DNA of 64,000 bases, taken from NCBI GenBank assembly GCA_015501585.1, contig JADNRY010000337.1, forward strand, positions 1 to 64,000. The letters are read 5' to 3'. The stretch comes from Rhodocollybia butyracea (taxonomy: Eukaryota > Basidiomycota > Agaricomycetes > Agaricales > Omphalotaceae). How positions within the stretch are numbered: position 1 is the first letter of the stretch; each line of letters opens with the position of its first letter. Both the position numbers and the translations under genes were made by a program. The notes below the pieces were generated by a model. It did no database searches, was not told the origin of the DNA, and saw only the letters and a list, made by a program, of their open reading frames with translations. This document shows positions 1 to 12,301 of the stretch, piece after piece.

Positions 1-475
1 GACCTCGACGGCCTGCCAAGAACGCTGAATGGGTCCCACTACCACCCGACAACCGTTTCTGACTGGGGCTGGTAGACGACGACATTGACGAACCGCAATA
101 CCAGTTCTATTGGTATTCCGGGCCCAGGGGCTCTAGGACCATGAGTTAACCTCGGGCCACCCACCTCGTTATCGTGCTCTTGGCGCATTCAGGATGCGTC
201 AGCGGGGAAGACTACGAGAGGCCACTTGGCCGAAGAGGGACTGGCAGTGCGAGAGCTGTTTGTGCAGTGAACGTTGCTTAACCGACAGGTTGTGGGGTGG
301 GAGGCGTTACGGCTGGAGGAGATGGGACTGGGATGATTCGGCTCGCAGGAGGCTCGGGAACTAGGGTCGTGGGGAGCCTCAAATTCCGGCTCTTTAAATA
401 ACAGACGAGGCGAAAGGTCGTCACAAGAGGGGCGTTGGGTGCTTATGCATGATGGAATGGAGCCAGAACGCATCC
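1..475 (-). pseudogene. Degraded copy A of the RhoGAP proline-rich tail
   Basis: This stretch aligns base by base with the 3' end of the RhoGAP gene at about 6000-6480. Shared landmarks are the 'gcctgccaagaacgct' and 'acaaccgtttctg' segments and the Gly/Pro-rich part near 330-400. Reading frames are broken by several indels and the match fades near 475. No F-BAR, DEP or GAP domain is present, so this is a duplicated fragment, not a gene. The window edge truncates it on the left. Confidence 0.8.
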
Positions 476-489
476 AATCCTAGGGATCA

Positions 490-1140
490 ATGAATGAAGG
501 ATATTGTTGTCAACCATTACGAAAACAGGTAATAAAGTTCATGCTACTTACCGAATCGCTCTCGCAGCTCAAAAACCATGTCACGACTTCTGCATATCTA
601 GAGATTGGATGCCTGGACTGCACGAGTTCAAGGTCTCCTCTTCTAGCTTCAACGAAATCATCGTTGAACCTCCTAGCGTATTGCTTCCCCGGAACCAGAG
701 CGACTACCACAAGCCTATGAGAGAGTGCAGTGGAAGAATGACGGATTGGGAGAAGCGACGCTGGACGGTGATGCGGGTGGGCGATGGAGGCGGTGAAGAG
801 GAGTTGGAATGTGGAGCATTGAATAGCGAGGTGACGTTGTACACCGTATAAGCACCAGAAAATATCGAAGGCCAATGCACGATGACTTTGAACAACGGAA
901 GTTTGGATTTCCAAGTATGCCCTGCGTCGACAAGATGACGATCAGCTGAGGACGTGTTTATACCAGAAGTAAGCGAGCTTCAACAAGCTCTGGATCAACA
1001 CTTCTTCGTCTTCAGAGGATGAAATCTTTTCGTGCTCGGCCAGAGCTTTCGCCGAAATGTGTATTCGCAGTGATGAACTGTATCTGCAGCTTTGCCCTTA
1101 GAACCCATTCTTCTGCTCCGCTGGTAACGAAATTCGAAAA
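490..1140. other. Unknown duplicated block, copy A
   Basis: About 600 bases that align with 3700-4230. Shared runs include 'gaatagcgaggt', 'tataagcaccagaaa' and 'tatctgcagcttt'. It follows directly on the RhoGAP-tail fragment in both places, so it is part of the same duplicated unit. A weak plus-strand coding look (a basic Lys-Arg-Arg-Trp-Thr-Val stretch near 750) is shared by both copies, but each copy carries its own stops and frame breaks. I do not recognise a family. Confidence 0.5.
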
Positions 1141-1772
1141 TCTATTCAGGCTTTTGCCCGCCTAGAAGACTTGGGCATGATAGGTGCCGAGGGAGTATTT
1201 CCGACAGAATTTCTGGGGCGTTGTGTTGAGCCTGAAGATGGTGCCCTCTCCCGTCTAGATTGTGTTGACGAAGGTGGAAGTAAAATCCGTTGTACTAGTC
1301 GTGACCTTGATGTGACACTGCCTTTTTTAATTTCCAAATCAAAAAATGCCTCGAAATGCCTCAACATAGCCACAAGGCGAAAACACGGTCTACAAGGGTT
1401 TGCACAAAGGGTTTACATGTACACTCAGACCTTACAGTGAAGCGGCTTCTAGTCCACCCCAACCTGCATGCCCATCATCAAGGTCACATCAGACGAGGTT
1501 TCGACTTTTACCTAAATACGAAACTTAGCCATGCTGGCCCATGCAGACTTATGCAGACTCATCTGCATATGTTCGAACTTCGAGTTCAGGGCGAACTCTG
1601 GCGAACTCCAGGCACAGGCAATAGCGAGTAACCAAAGTGAACCGGCGAGTCGTACCATTCAAATTATACATAAAAGCAGATGTCCTCAAGTTTGATACTC
1701 AGGATTTGTCTTCTTTGCTGGTCAAAGATTCCTCTCACAGAGTCCACTCCCACCCCGTCTCCTTACGACAAC

Positions 1773-2468
1773 ATGCGATTGAATCCTATCTTTCTTGTCC
1801 TCGCATTTACATGCACTATATACGCGGCACCACTCCCCGTGAGTACTTCCAAGTTCTCAAATCTCATACTCATTTGACTTCTGGAGGACTCGCTCGTCTT
1901 AATCGCTCCTCGAATGTTCGCAGCCACTTCCGTCCAGTTGAACATCGGCATTACGTTCAATAATGGAAATACTACCTTGGAGCATAACACCTGGATGCAT
2001 AGCCTCCCTAACAAAGCACGTACTGCAGAGGAAAAACTGTTCTTGATTTGCACAATGGGGTGAAGATTTTGATGAAAGCTGCTTTTCACTTTGCTATAGA
2101 CGAAGGCCACCTGAAACAACTGGGAATTGATCCCTACGACAAAATTGCTCGTGGCTGCTACACGCTGCGATATGTCTGGCGCAATGTTCCTAATCCCAAA
2201 GCACCAAGATTCAGATTCTACGAGGACTTTACTTGGTTCTTGACCTTCATGTTGCCTGGCTCAACCCAGGAACATGGTGATCATAGTGGAGATGGCTCAA
2301 TAAGCAGGAGCGGAGAAGAGCTTGAAAACGGATGGGGTTGGCTTACGAGAGGTGTATCCCCTAACAGACAAAGGTTTTACAACAGACTTGAGGTAAGTCA
2401 CTAACTACTGTGCATTGGCATTCCTCATAGTGTGTGCAACATAGAACCCAAATTGGGCTGATTCTTAA
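1773..2468 (+). CDS. Small secreted protein, copy 1 (frame breaks)
   Basis: Paralogue of the intact gene at 4602-5269. Exon 1 (1773-1838) encodes a 22-residue signal peptide starting MRLNPIF and ending at Leu-Pro before a GTGAGT donor. Exon 2 starts near 1924 and holds the conserved LMKAAFHFAI block and the PYDKI motif. It ends at 2392 before GTAAGT, and a last exon at 2445-2468 would give NPNWADS and a stop. Two frame breaks are visible: one base appears missing in the CC at 1924-1925, and another lies between about 1990 and 2055. They may be consensus errors or true decay. A TACATAAAAG element about 100 bases upstream (near 1668) is shared with copies 3 and 4. Function unknown; secretion is inferred from the leader. 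Confidence 0.6.
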
Positions 2469-3307
2469 TTATGGATTTCACAAGTCTTAGACATCCGCCC
2501 AGTTATTCGTTTATGTTACAACTCTGTTTACCACTCAGTCCAGGGACTAAGGCGCAGGGAAAAGCTCCTGTTGGTGGTGTCGTGTAGCGGTGGGATATGG
2601 ATATGGATTCTAGGTGTATTATGTATGCGTGTGTACGAGTACTTCCGAACTTTGCTTGCACGATATATAAGGCATTATCAAAAAAAAAATCGTGTCAGAC
2701 GCTCATAATGGTGAAATCTATCCATGTATCACAATTTTCGCTAGGGCGCGTCAAGATTATTTCAACGATTTAGTCCCATTATTCCGATGCATTTCCATTA
2801 TGATCTGTTACTAGGGATTCTCTCCGAAAAAACTTCTGAAACGATTGCTTGGATAATCCTCACCTAGGGCCGCATATTTCCATTAAATAAATAAAAAAAG
2901 ATATCAATCCCTCACCTTTTACTCTCTTTTACTTACTAGGGGCCGGCTGTTCAATTGTGGCAACAATCAGAATGCTCATCCAAGCGGCCATTTCAAGAGT
3001 GATCGATCGATTGGGCGCGGTGGTAGTTGCCCTGTCAACTGTGGTGCGAAGTATGGATGAATAGCTATGGGTTTACTGACACTGTAGATACCGTAGGTCT
3101 TCAAGAAATAGCGAAGAGGTTATATGAAAGTAGTATTAAAGCAGTATAAGACGAATTTTTGCATGCCTACTGGGTCTGGCAAATGGGTGACAGCCAAAAC
3201 AGTCCGTCGATACATGTACGCTTTATAAACACAATAGTATTTAGAATACGGCTCAAAGACACTTGTCAACAACATCATCTCAGCATCACTGGCCGTCGTT
3301 CCCTTCA
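2469..3307. other. Intergenic, no gene seen
   Basis: AT-rich sequence between the two duplicated blocks with an A9 run near 2681. I see no conserved coding sequence, RNA gene or terminal repeat. Confidence 0.4.
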
Positions 3308-3700
3308 AAAAGTCGTCGACCTCGATGGCTGCCAAGAACGCTACCACCCGACAGCCGTTTCAGACTGGGACTGGTAGGCGACGACGTTGGCGAATCAGCA
3401 ATACTGGCCCCACTGGCATTCCCTGACCCAGTTCTAGAACCACGAGTTAACCTCGGGCCACCCACCTCGTTCTCATGCTCTTGGCGGCATTCACAGCGGG
3501 AGAAGGACTACGAGAGACCACTTTGGCCGAAGAGGGACTGGCAGTGCGAAAACTGTTTGTGCAGTGAACGTTTGGTTTGGCGGGAGAATATGGGTGGGAG
3601 GGGTTACGGCTGTAGGAGATGGGACTGGGGATGATTCGGGCTCGCCAGGAGGCTCGGGAACTGGGGTCGTGGGGGACCCTCGTAACGAAGCCCACACCAC
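3308..3700 (-). pseudogene. Degraded copy B of the RhoGAP proline-rich tail
   Basis: Second fragment matching the RhoGAP 3' end (about 6000-6400) and copy A (1-400). It has a 12-15 base deletion relative to both near 3338 and stops in all frames of the homologous strand. It ends sharply where the unknown block (copy B) begins, which is the same junction type as in copy A. It has no start and none of the catalytic domains. Confidence 0.8.
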
Positions 3701-4230
3701 TTACTGAATCGCTCTCAAAGACCATGTTACGACTTCCGCATATCTAGCGATTGGATGCCTGACGACTCTGCCTATGTATCGTTCAAGATATCCTCTCCCA
3801 GCTTCGACGAAATCGTCACTAAATCTCCAGCATACTGCTTCTCTGGAAGCAGAGGCAGAGCGATTCCTGGAAGCCTACGAGAAAGTGCAGCGTGAAGAAT
3901 GTCGAAATGGGAAGAAGCGACGCTGGACAGTTATCCGTGTGGGAGATGAATCGATGAAGGCGATGAAGAGGAGACGGGATGTGGAACATTGAATAGCGAG
4001 GTAACGTTGTACACTATATAAGCACCAGAAAGTATCGAAGTTCGTTTGGAGGGCGGATTATTCTTCAGCGCTTCAGCTTCGACAAGGTATCACATCTTCA
4101 GAGAATGAGATCTTTTCGTGGCTCGGCCAGACGTTTTCGCGAAATCTGTAGTCCCAGTGATGACTGTATCTGCAGCTTTACGCTTTAGATCTTAGAGCTC
4201 TTCGAATTCTGCTCTGCTGGTCGAAAATTG
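3701..4230. other. Unknown duplicated block, copy B
   Basis: Aligns with 560-1140. The plus strand could encode a piece with the string EAYEKVQREE followed by a basic KKRRWTVIRVG stretch; the corresponding part of copy A is frame-shifted. This suggests a gene fragment of unknown origin carried along with the RhoGAP tail. No family recognised. 4231-4600 holds nothing I can identify. Confidence 0.45.
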
Positions 4231-4601
4231 CTGAATAACAGGGAAAGAGGTTAGTATAAGCGCTCGTTCTTCCGTTCCGATCAACCGGCAATCCACCGTT
4301 GAAGTTGGCCGAGAAGGTAAGGCCATCGATATCTTTGGAAAATTGGCAGGCGCAAACCAGGAATCCTATCTATCCCTTCGAGACAAGTATCGCGGTAGAT
4401 CGTCCGCGTCATGGCTAGTCATGGTTATCATGATGTCGGTTTCAACGTAGATTCCCTTGGAAGCCTAGTACGATAATACACCAAAAGGGTGCTCGACATG
4501 AAATAAAAACCAAGATAGTAGATCGGTTTTTATATAGCTGTGTTCAAATACATATGTGCCCACATTTGGGTGCTGTTTACCTTTTATCTTTGCATAGATG
4601 T

Positions 4602-5269
4602 TCACTGGCACTGGCCATAATCAAGGTACGCTTTGGCAAGCTTAGCCGTACCTTTCTTGGGGGTACTTTTCGGTGGGGATCCGAAGCGCATCCAAGTCGG
4701 GCTCTTTTCCTAAGTCGCACACACTGTGAGAAAGGCCAATACACAGCGGGTGGCGACTTACTGAACAACAATATCGTCCTTGGTCTTCTGTACCTGTCTC
4801 TAAAGATCCCGGGCCCTTTTCTCCAGGTTGGACGACGGGGGATATCCAGCCTTTTCCAGTATCACTGTATGCCGTTACCTCCAACCCAGGCACATGGTAG
4901 GTAACGGTCCACTTGAAATGGACTACGGATGGTAGTGGGAGGTGAGGAACATTGTGCCACTGATAAACTAGTTCGTAGGGAGGATGAATCTGGTTGTAGG
5001 GAGGAAATTCCAGTTCGCCTTTTATAGCAGAGTGCAATGCAGCTTTCATAAATTTGGCCACCCTCTCCTGAATACCATGTTGTGCTTCGGCGGAGGTGCT
5101 ACTTATTCCATCCTGGAACACGATGTCTATGTGCAGGGGCCGAGCGGAAGAGGGCTGTAGGGGTCAAATAAGTATGAGATTGAAAGAACTTGAAAGCACT
5201 CACGGGGAGCGGTACCGCGTATATAGTGCATATGAATCCAACGATAACGAAGATAGGATTCAATCGCAT
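4602..5269 (-). CDS. Small secreted protein, copy 2 (intact, 188 aa)
   Basis: Three exons on the minus strand: 5269-5204 (22 codons), 5154-4762 (131 codons) and 4709-4602 (35 codons plus TGA). All junctions are phase 0 with GTGAG and GTAAG donors. The first 18-20 residues form a clear signal peptide (MRLNPIF, then a hydrophobic stretch ending Tyr-Ala). The mature part has a Val-Ala-Lys-Phe-Met-Lys-Ala-Ala helix-like block, then the signature PPYNQIHPPYELVYQW and a short basic C-terminus. No known domain is recognised. Paralogues lie at 1773-2468 and 62718-63370, with a fourth promoter at the window end. The protein is probably secreted; an effector-like role is only a guess. Confidence 0.75.
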
Positions 5270-5957
5270 ACTGTCCGATCGTAAGGAGAAGGCGTGGAGG
5301 TGGACTCTGCGCGAAGGATCTTTGACCAGCAAAGAAGACAAAGCCTGAGTATCAAACTTGGGAGCTTTTTCGAGTGGCTTTTAGTACATATATATTTGGA
5401 TAGGATGGTTGAACCGCCCGGTCCACCGGTCTGAGCTCACCCTGAACTCGAACAGTTTCGTATTTCTATATATGTATCCGGTTTAACTTCGTCCGATGTG
5501 ACCGTCTTGATGTCCTCATGACCAAAGCGCAGAGCTGCGCCGCATCTCTTTTCTCCTCTCATGGCTAGCGTTGATAAGTAACGGAAAAAAACATGCCAGT
5601 CAACAGACAGCCGAATGGCTCAAAAACGCATCAACGTAACCTGTTTCTGCCAGCTTCGCAAGGCACGCGGCTGAGGAACGCTCAGAGTTTGAAATTTTTT
5701 GGGTGAAATCGAGATGTGTACTCCAAGCTGTACTTATGCAATTCTATCATTGTTGAGATACTCCCAACCACGCGCGCTAAGTAAGACGAGTTTTGCATGG
5801 CTCTGGCCCAGCCAGAAGAATCTATATAAACATGAAGGCAGTAGTAGTAGGCAGTAGTAGGCAGTATAAACATAGGAGCATATTTAGAACATGGCTCAAA
5901 AAACGTTTCACGAGTCCATCGACAGCACGACCTCAAAAAACCTTAGTTAATCTATCT
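5270..5957. other. Intergenic between secreted protein and RhoGAP
   Basis: Contains the upstream region of the 4602-5269 gene (minus) and the 3' flank of the RhoGAP gene. A short 'gtagtaggca' direct repeat is seen near 5843-5866. No gene recognised. Confidence 0.4.
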
Positions 5958-8900
5958 TTATTTGTCAACAACATCATCCTCAGCATCACTGGCCATCGTT
6001 CTCCTCGAAAACGCCGACGACCTGCCAAGAACGCTAGATGGGCGGCTACCGCCGCCACCCGACAACCGTTTCTGGCTGGGGCTGGTGGGCGACGCCGTTG
6101 GAGAGCCCACGACACTCGTTCTATTGGCATTCGCTGACCCAAGGGCTCTAGGACCACGAGCTATCCTCGGGCCACGCAGTCCTCCAGAAGAAGTCCTCGT
6201 TACCGTGCTCTTGGCGGCACTAAGACTGTGATCTGCTGGGGAAGGACTACGAGAGGTCATCCTGGCTGAAGAGGGACTAGCAGTGCGCGAGCTGTTTGTG
6301 CGATGGACGTTTGCTTTAACGACAGGTTGTGGGGTGGGAGGCGTTACGGCTGGAGGAGATGGCACTGGGGATGATTCGGGCCCAGCAGGAGGCTCGGCGA
6401 ACTGAGGTCGCGGGGGAGCTTCGAATGCTTCAGGCTCCGGCTCTTTGAACGACGGACGAGGGAGAAGGTCGTCATCTTCAGGAGGGGGCGTTTTGAAAGA
6501 AGGTCTAGGGGGAGCGTCATTGGCCGGAGGAGCTGAAGCTAGCGGAGGCGGAGGCGGAATAGCGGGAGGTGGAGGTGGGGTCGATACAACGGCCGGAGGT
6601 GGCGGAGGCGGAGGAGCAATAGGCTGAGGCGACAAGATTGGTGGAGGCGCGGGTATAGAAGGCATCGGAGGAACGGGCGGCGGGGATTTGGTCCTACCAG
6701 CTGGATTTTGAGCAGCATGCTGGGCGGCCAACAGCTGCTTTGCATCAACACCAGTCGAAAGCCTGCTTCGATGTATTCTCATGTCCATGGGCGCCGTACG
6801 TTTTCGAAGGGGTATCTTGCGTTCTGATTCTCGTTTCTTGCGAACTATGGTTGGTGGGATGATAGCATCATAATCTTTCACGAGATCAATGAAAAGTACT
6901 ACAAAAATGACTGTCAGTCATGAAGAGATGCAAGTTATGCAAGGACATACATGTAGGATGACGATCTTGAATTGTCATCTCCGTTTCAAACTTGGGACGG
7001 ACAATGGCTAAAGCAAAATATCTATTAGGCCTCCACAGAGCATTGTTCAATGATAAACATACTTCGTCCAATGGAAAGCGCAAGCTTCGTGATGAAAACT
7101 TCATCAGGCTCGTCGACTTTGGTAGTCTCTATGAGTCTGATAATTAAAGCTTGGTGAGGATATCTCCAACGGATACAAAGGTATCACGTACTTTCTCAAA
7201 TGGCTAACGATAACATCAAGAACATAGAGATGCACGCGGGGCAGACGCTGAAGCATTGTGTTAAGCTCCTTGATTTTCTCCTCTCTAGCGTCTTCTCCTT
7301 CTGCCTTGATCACAAGGGCAGAGCCAATAGTGGGGTATAATTTACGGAAATCATCCCATGACTCATAAAGCCCAAGAGGAGGGTCGAGTTCGAGCAGCCA
7401 CAGCTTGATAGTCGCAGCAATAACAGGAGCATCGAACGGCTCGAACAGCTCTGGTTTGATAGGTTGCCGAGCGGGATTGCATTGAGCGCTTCACGTAAAT
7501 GATGTACTGCAGATAATGGGACTTCATAGATCCACGACTTGCGTTTCTCTAAACATCTGGTTAGTTACATAGAAATGTGATTGAAAAGCGCACGCACCAG
7601 CGTCATTAGGAAGCTTTGCATATGCAGCGGTGATAGCATTCAGTAGCGCGTCCACGACAGGTGGAATTGTATCTTTTTTCTCTTCGTCAGAGGACATCAA
7701 CATACTCCATCCACCTTCAGCCCATTTCCTCAAGTCGATACCGAAAACAACATCTGATTCATCATGAAAAACAGACTCGTACACCTGAGCATCGGGTCGG
7801 AAAGGTCCTGTACGGTACCGTTCAATGAGAGCACTCAGGTCATTTTCAGGTTGATAAGCAGCGACAAGGGTTCCTTGGCGCTCAATAATGGGTTCGAGAG
7901 ACTTGGGAAGATTCGCGATTGTTCCTTGGTACTGCAGCAGAACTTGATTCCAGGGGTTAGTAACGAAGCTTTATAGAAAGCATCAAACTTACCTGTTTTA
8001 ACAGCACGAAGCCTCTCAAGCTCCCATCTCTGAAGGGTCTTCAGGGTGTCTTCCAGTCTTTCCTCTATACTGAGTCGCTGTCTGTCGAGTTGACGAATGG
8101 CAACACGATAAGCTCTGTCTGCATCTTCAGCTTCATGGCGCGCTTTCATGTGAGCCGGCTCGGATGATGACATCTGATTTGTGTTGAGCGCCTTGGAGAC
8201 AACATTGAGGAAGGTATTTGTACGCTTGAACAATTGGTCGGATTGCAGCTTGATAGGAGATAACGACGCATTGGCAGCGGCATCTGCGTTCTTTCCTTCG
8301 AGGTCGAAAGCCTAAGGAGAACAGATGTAAGGAACAAACTATTTCGGCCGCCGAAACGCTCATACCTTGGGACGGAACTGGAAGAATGCTTCATCCGAAT
8401 GTTCGAAATCGTTGCCCAATTCACCGAGTCGTCGCAACAATCCATCCCTCTCTGTAAGATCCTTAGCAGCTAGCTCCGCGCGATCGAGACTTCCCGCGAA
8501 GCCTTCAACATTGTCTTTCAGCCACGTAACAAACTCTTCACCAGTGAAGCAGTCTTTGTACTCTCCCAGCACAGGGAACCGTACGGGACGCAGATTGAGC
8601 TCACTGGCAGCTTTCGTCAAGAGCTGAGATACAGCAGCTGGGGGGAAAGAAAGTCCAGCTAGAAGCATCGGTTCAACAGCCATCGGAGGGACAGGTGAAT
8701 CGGGTATGTCTACTTTTGGAGGCAGTGGAGGTGACAAGGGAAGAGGAGAATGAAGTTGTATCGGGGACGCATCGAATAGAACAGCTTTTCCCTTTCCTTT
8801 GTCAACTTTTACTGTGGTACCATCTAAAGCTTCTGGCTCTGAGGAGAGAGCAGTATTCTCAGGGTTGGATGAAAAGGCGCTCGTGCTCTTCTTCTGGATG

Positions 8901-9805
8901 TCCTTCAGGCGCGCAGCAATCCGCTCCGAAACGCTAGAAGTCCGCTGAGGAGGGGAGCGCGCATCCAATGGGCGTAATCGAGGAGACGTCGTATAAGGAT
9001 CACTTCCACCAGAGTTGGGCGCGAACTTGGCACTGGAAAAGGTTTTTTTAGATATGAAAGATTAACAAAATATAGGTCAAATACAACGTACTCGTCATCA
9101 GCTTCGTCTGCTTTTCTGACCTTGGCTAGATACTGATGCTTAAGTTTGGCGACTTCTCCTTGATTATGTTCATAGCCGTAGAGCCACTGGCTAAGAACAA
9201 CTCCTTTACTTTGCATGATACGTTCCTTTGCAACGTGTAAGCGTGCAGTTCGGTTAGAACAAGCGAGCTCAAAATACCTTGTAGCTCTTCGCCATTCAGC
9301 AAACGGGTCAGCTACCAAGCTGTTGAGCTCTTTGGATATGTTATGATGCATTTGGCCTTGAGTAGTGGACTCCGTTTGGAGACCCCGAAACGCCATAAGC
9401 AAAGATGCTCCATCGTCAGCAGCGAATCCATTTCCTATCAACTCCTGTGAACGAGGACATCATTTGCTGGCTGTAAGGTTTCATACCTGTGGATCCAATG
9501 AGCGAAGTATTGTTCAGAGCCTCCGCTAGTTGTCCTTCAGCTTGGGCTCTGGCCTTGAGTGTCAAAATTTAATTCCGCTATCCACGCATAGATTACGGCT
9601 GCAGACATACCCGTATAAACGCGAGAACTTCGTCATTTTCAAGAGTTCCCTATTTGAGCACAAAGCTAGGTCAAGAAGGAGGTATTTCCGGTCAGGGAAT
9701 AATGCGTACTTGTTCAAGCTTTTGGAACAAAACTTCTACGCCTTTGCGATAGTCTTGCGTCCAGAACGAGTTGTTGAAGCTCAAAGGCAGGGACAATACT
9801 GCCAT
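5958..9805 (-). CDS. Rgd2-like Rho GTPase-activating protein (F-BAR, DEP, RhoGAP)
   Basis: Multi-exon minus-strand gene. Exon 1 (9805-9710) encodes MAVLSLPLSF and the F-BAR start (SFWTQDYRKGVEVLF), followed by exons 9649-9611, 9553-9487 and 9434 downward. The F-BAR half is followed by a Ser/Pro-rich linker and a DEP domain (about 8620-8360). Next comes the rest of the F-BAR coiled coil (about 8310-7990), then RhoGAP (about 7560-6950) and a proline-rich tail rich in PPPP runs, likely SH3 ligands. This F-BAR/DEP/RhoGAP order is that of yeast Rgd2, which promotes GTP hydrolysis on Rho-family GTPases at sites of polarised growth. Two single-base frame breaks occur in conserved sequence. One is a G pair at 9292-9293; adding one G restores EWAKSYK in front of a 52-base intron. 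The other is a C triplet at 7473-7475 inside RhoGAP. Both look like undercalled runs. Fragments of the tail were duplicated to 1-475 and 3308-3700. Stop at 5958-5960. Confidence 0.88.
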
Positions 9806-10275
9806 TTTATTTTCTACGTGGACAATTCAGACTGACAGTGAAGAAAAGAGTAGGTGTCACGGTTCGTTGTATAGCCTGTTTGGGCCTTGCGGATGAGCAG
9901 CACAGGTTGAAGTGATTCATTGAATACTTCTCACGTGGTGAATGGGCGGGAATAGATCACATGACTGTATGCGGTGCTCATGGCGGACCGCGAGACTCCG
10001 TTCAACTTCATCTGAGCGCATTTTGCTTTAAGTTTCTAGAGGTTACACTGTACAGCGCTTCCCGCGTTGGATTACAAGACAGCAACGTCAGGGCCGTAAC
10101 TTCAATTGGTATCGCCGAACTGCGCGCCCACTGTCATCATTCATGTTTCAAAGGCTTACATGTTTCAAAAGCCTGCAGTACCACATTGCAGTTGCACCAC
10201 AGTGCACCACCCATATCAGCCCATAAGTATATGATGTGTTGAGGAACTCGTACATAAACTGCATTCAGATCCGAT
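9806..10275. promoter_or_regulatory. Shared upstream region of two divergent genes
   Basis: About 470 bases separate the RhoGAP start (minus) from the spartin-like gene (plus), so both promoters must lie here. No TATA box or other specific site is convincing. Confidence 0.4.
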
Positions 10276-11855
10276 ATGTCCCGCTCACTGCTTCAACTCT
10301 GCAAAAATCAAGGCCTCCGAAAACACATAAGGTGCAAGTATCAATTGGGAATCAGAGGCTTTGCTCACACTTTCAGGCCTCAGGCGTCACTTTGCGCTCT
10401 CGGAAAACTTCCTACAACAAAACCGGTACATTGACTCTCGAATTCATATCTCTTAATAGAAGCCATCCTCAATCGAGATGTATTTCTGATTCTACGCATT
10501 GACTCAAACAAGTTCCCTATAGATCCCAGACACGTTATTGTCCTCTCTGCATCTGTGGCGATGAACGCACATACATCCTCAATGGCCAGATTCAGACCCT
10601 GAAGAGCTCGAATTACACGTCCACAATGCTAGCGCACAAGAATTACAAAGGCGAGAGGACGTAGACACTATGGAGGGAATTTTTTTCGGAATATGCAGAT
10701 TTCCGAGATGGTTCTTCCGTACAGAAAAGTATATTCCTGACGGATGACGCTCCTCAAGATCTTCGTGGCCATCTGGTCTTGGTCAACCAAGATTCTGTCG
10801 AAATCATTGGAGAGATCGATAAGAATATCTCTGTTCATGAAGATCCCGCTCTTTCGAAAGGACAGGAAGATGAGCCAGTTGCCACCGAGATTAGTGAAGA
10901 TAAAGAAGAATGGAAAGCGAAAGCGATAGAAGTTTTCGCAAGGAAAATTCCCGCGGATTTATTGGATGACAAAATCTGCGAAGCTGGTCAGGTGTTCGTG
11001 ATTTCACAGCGAAACCCGTTCTTATTACTTCTTCAAGCCAAGGAATCTCTTCATCTACAAATCTTCTTGTGAACGTCATTTCCTCTGCTTCTTCATACTA
11101 TATAGCCCATTCCGCCCCGATGTCAGCATCTTCCTCTCGTTCTTCATCGGCAGCACCTAGTTCTTTCCAATCCAAACATTGGTATCATCTTCCAACACTC
11201 AAACTGGACTCGCTCATGCACATGCGCTCACCGGAAAAGCCGTGATAATCAGTGGGAAAACTCTGGAACTCGTAAACGGATTGATATCTAGAATCATCGA
11301 GGGCAGGAGTAGCGCCAATACAGCAAACCCCTCTGCGAGTACTTTGAGCCTCCCACCTGCTTATTCTAAATCTCTGAGTCCCATCCCTCCAATGGATCAA
11401 AAACCTCCACTTCCTCCTCGGTCCGTCAGTTCGACAATGCTTTCGCAGTCTTCGGAACTAGAGAAGCTGCCGCTTCCCTCTCAGGCTCGCGCTATTACAA
11501 CTCCGCCTCCTCCACCCTGTTCGCTCAAGAAGGACCTGTCCAAGCTCATACTGTCTGCAGACCTGATCCTTTCAACGCTGGATGAGTCTGCGGAGCAGCT
11601 TTTGGATGTGGGTGGCCGGAACGCGACTCGTATGGTCAATCATCGGTGAATATGGTCACTTTTGCTCATACATAATGGCATCCTGGATCGATCAATTAAC
11701 CTTAAAGGTATGGTTCCGAGGCCGCGCAGAGTACCGCACTTATGGCGGGGTCGGTGAAAAATGTAGGTCTGGTGTATATCGATCTACGAGTGGGGAAGAA
11801 GGCTATCATAAGGAAGGTCGGAAAACAGCTTGTGAAAAACCAGTTGAAGAGATGA
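10276..11855 (+). CDS. Spartin-like senescence-domain protein
   Basis: Coding blocks match fungal relatives of spartin/ERD7 proteins, which associate with lipid droplets and endomembranes. Recognisable parts are the N-terminal region with RIDSNKFPIDP and SDPEELELHVHN (about 10480-10640), EYADFRDG and RGHLVLVNQDS (10690-10790), and the senescence domain with HALTGKAV (11220), LILSADLILSTLDESAEQLL (11560) and YGSEAAQSTALMAGSVKNVG (11712-11770), ending QLVKNQLKR and TGA at 11853-11855. Introns are supported at 10994-11037 (44 bases) and about 11639-11710. The open frame is interrupted at mononucleotide runs: GG 10557-10558, GG 10584-10585, T7 10680-10686 and AAA 11174-11176. In each case a one-base change restores the conserved frame. 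The start is uncertain; the ATG at 10276 is only a candidate and the first well supported block begins near 10384. Confidence 0.78.
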
Positions 11856-12301
11856 ATGTTATGTATGTATTCCTGGTCTCTTGAATTCGAATTATGGTTT
11901 CGAATAACGAAGGCTTGGTTATGCAAGGATCCATCCGTAAGTTTGCACCTCCCTAACATTTCTGGGCGGTTTTCACTGCCCAAATAGGTGGTGGTGATTC
12001 ATCATTCTGGGCTGGCCTTGAACTTGAAAACAACTTCACCCTCGCTTAATCTTAGTATTCATTGGACTCGTGGCGTGATGAGCGATCTATGGAACTTGCC
12101 AATCATGATGGCACAGAAAGTCGAGAGCCCTCAGTCTTGTTCGCCAGGGGCACGAGAACCCAGCAGTTCCCGACAAAGTCTGACAAAGTTCGTTTAAAAG
12201 ATTTCTCTATCTTTGATACACCTTCTACTGGCATAAGTATATTCCTATTTTATCTGATGCTCATGAAGCTATCGGCGGCGTCAGCTCTGTATTCTACTTC
12301 C
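11856..12301. other. Convergent intergenic region
   Basis: Lies between two convergent genes (spartin-like ending 11855, DUF6533 gene ending 12302). The plus-strand open frames here lack conserved content. A possible 3' UTR intron-like stretch is seen, nothing else. Confidence 0.35.
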
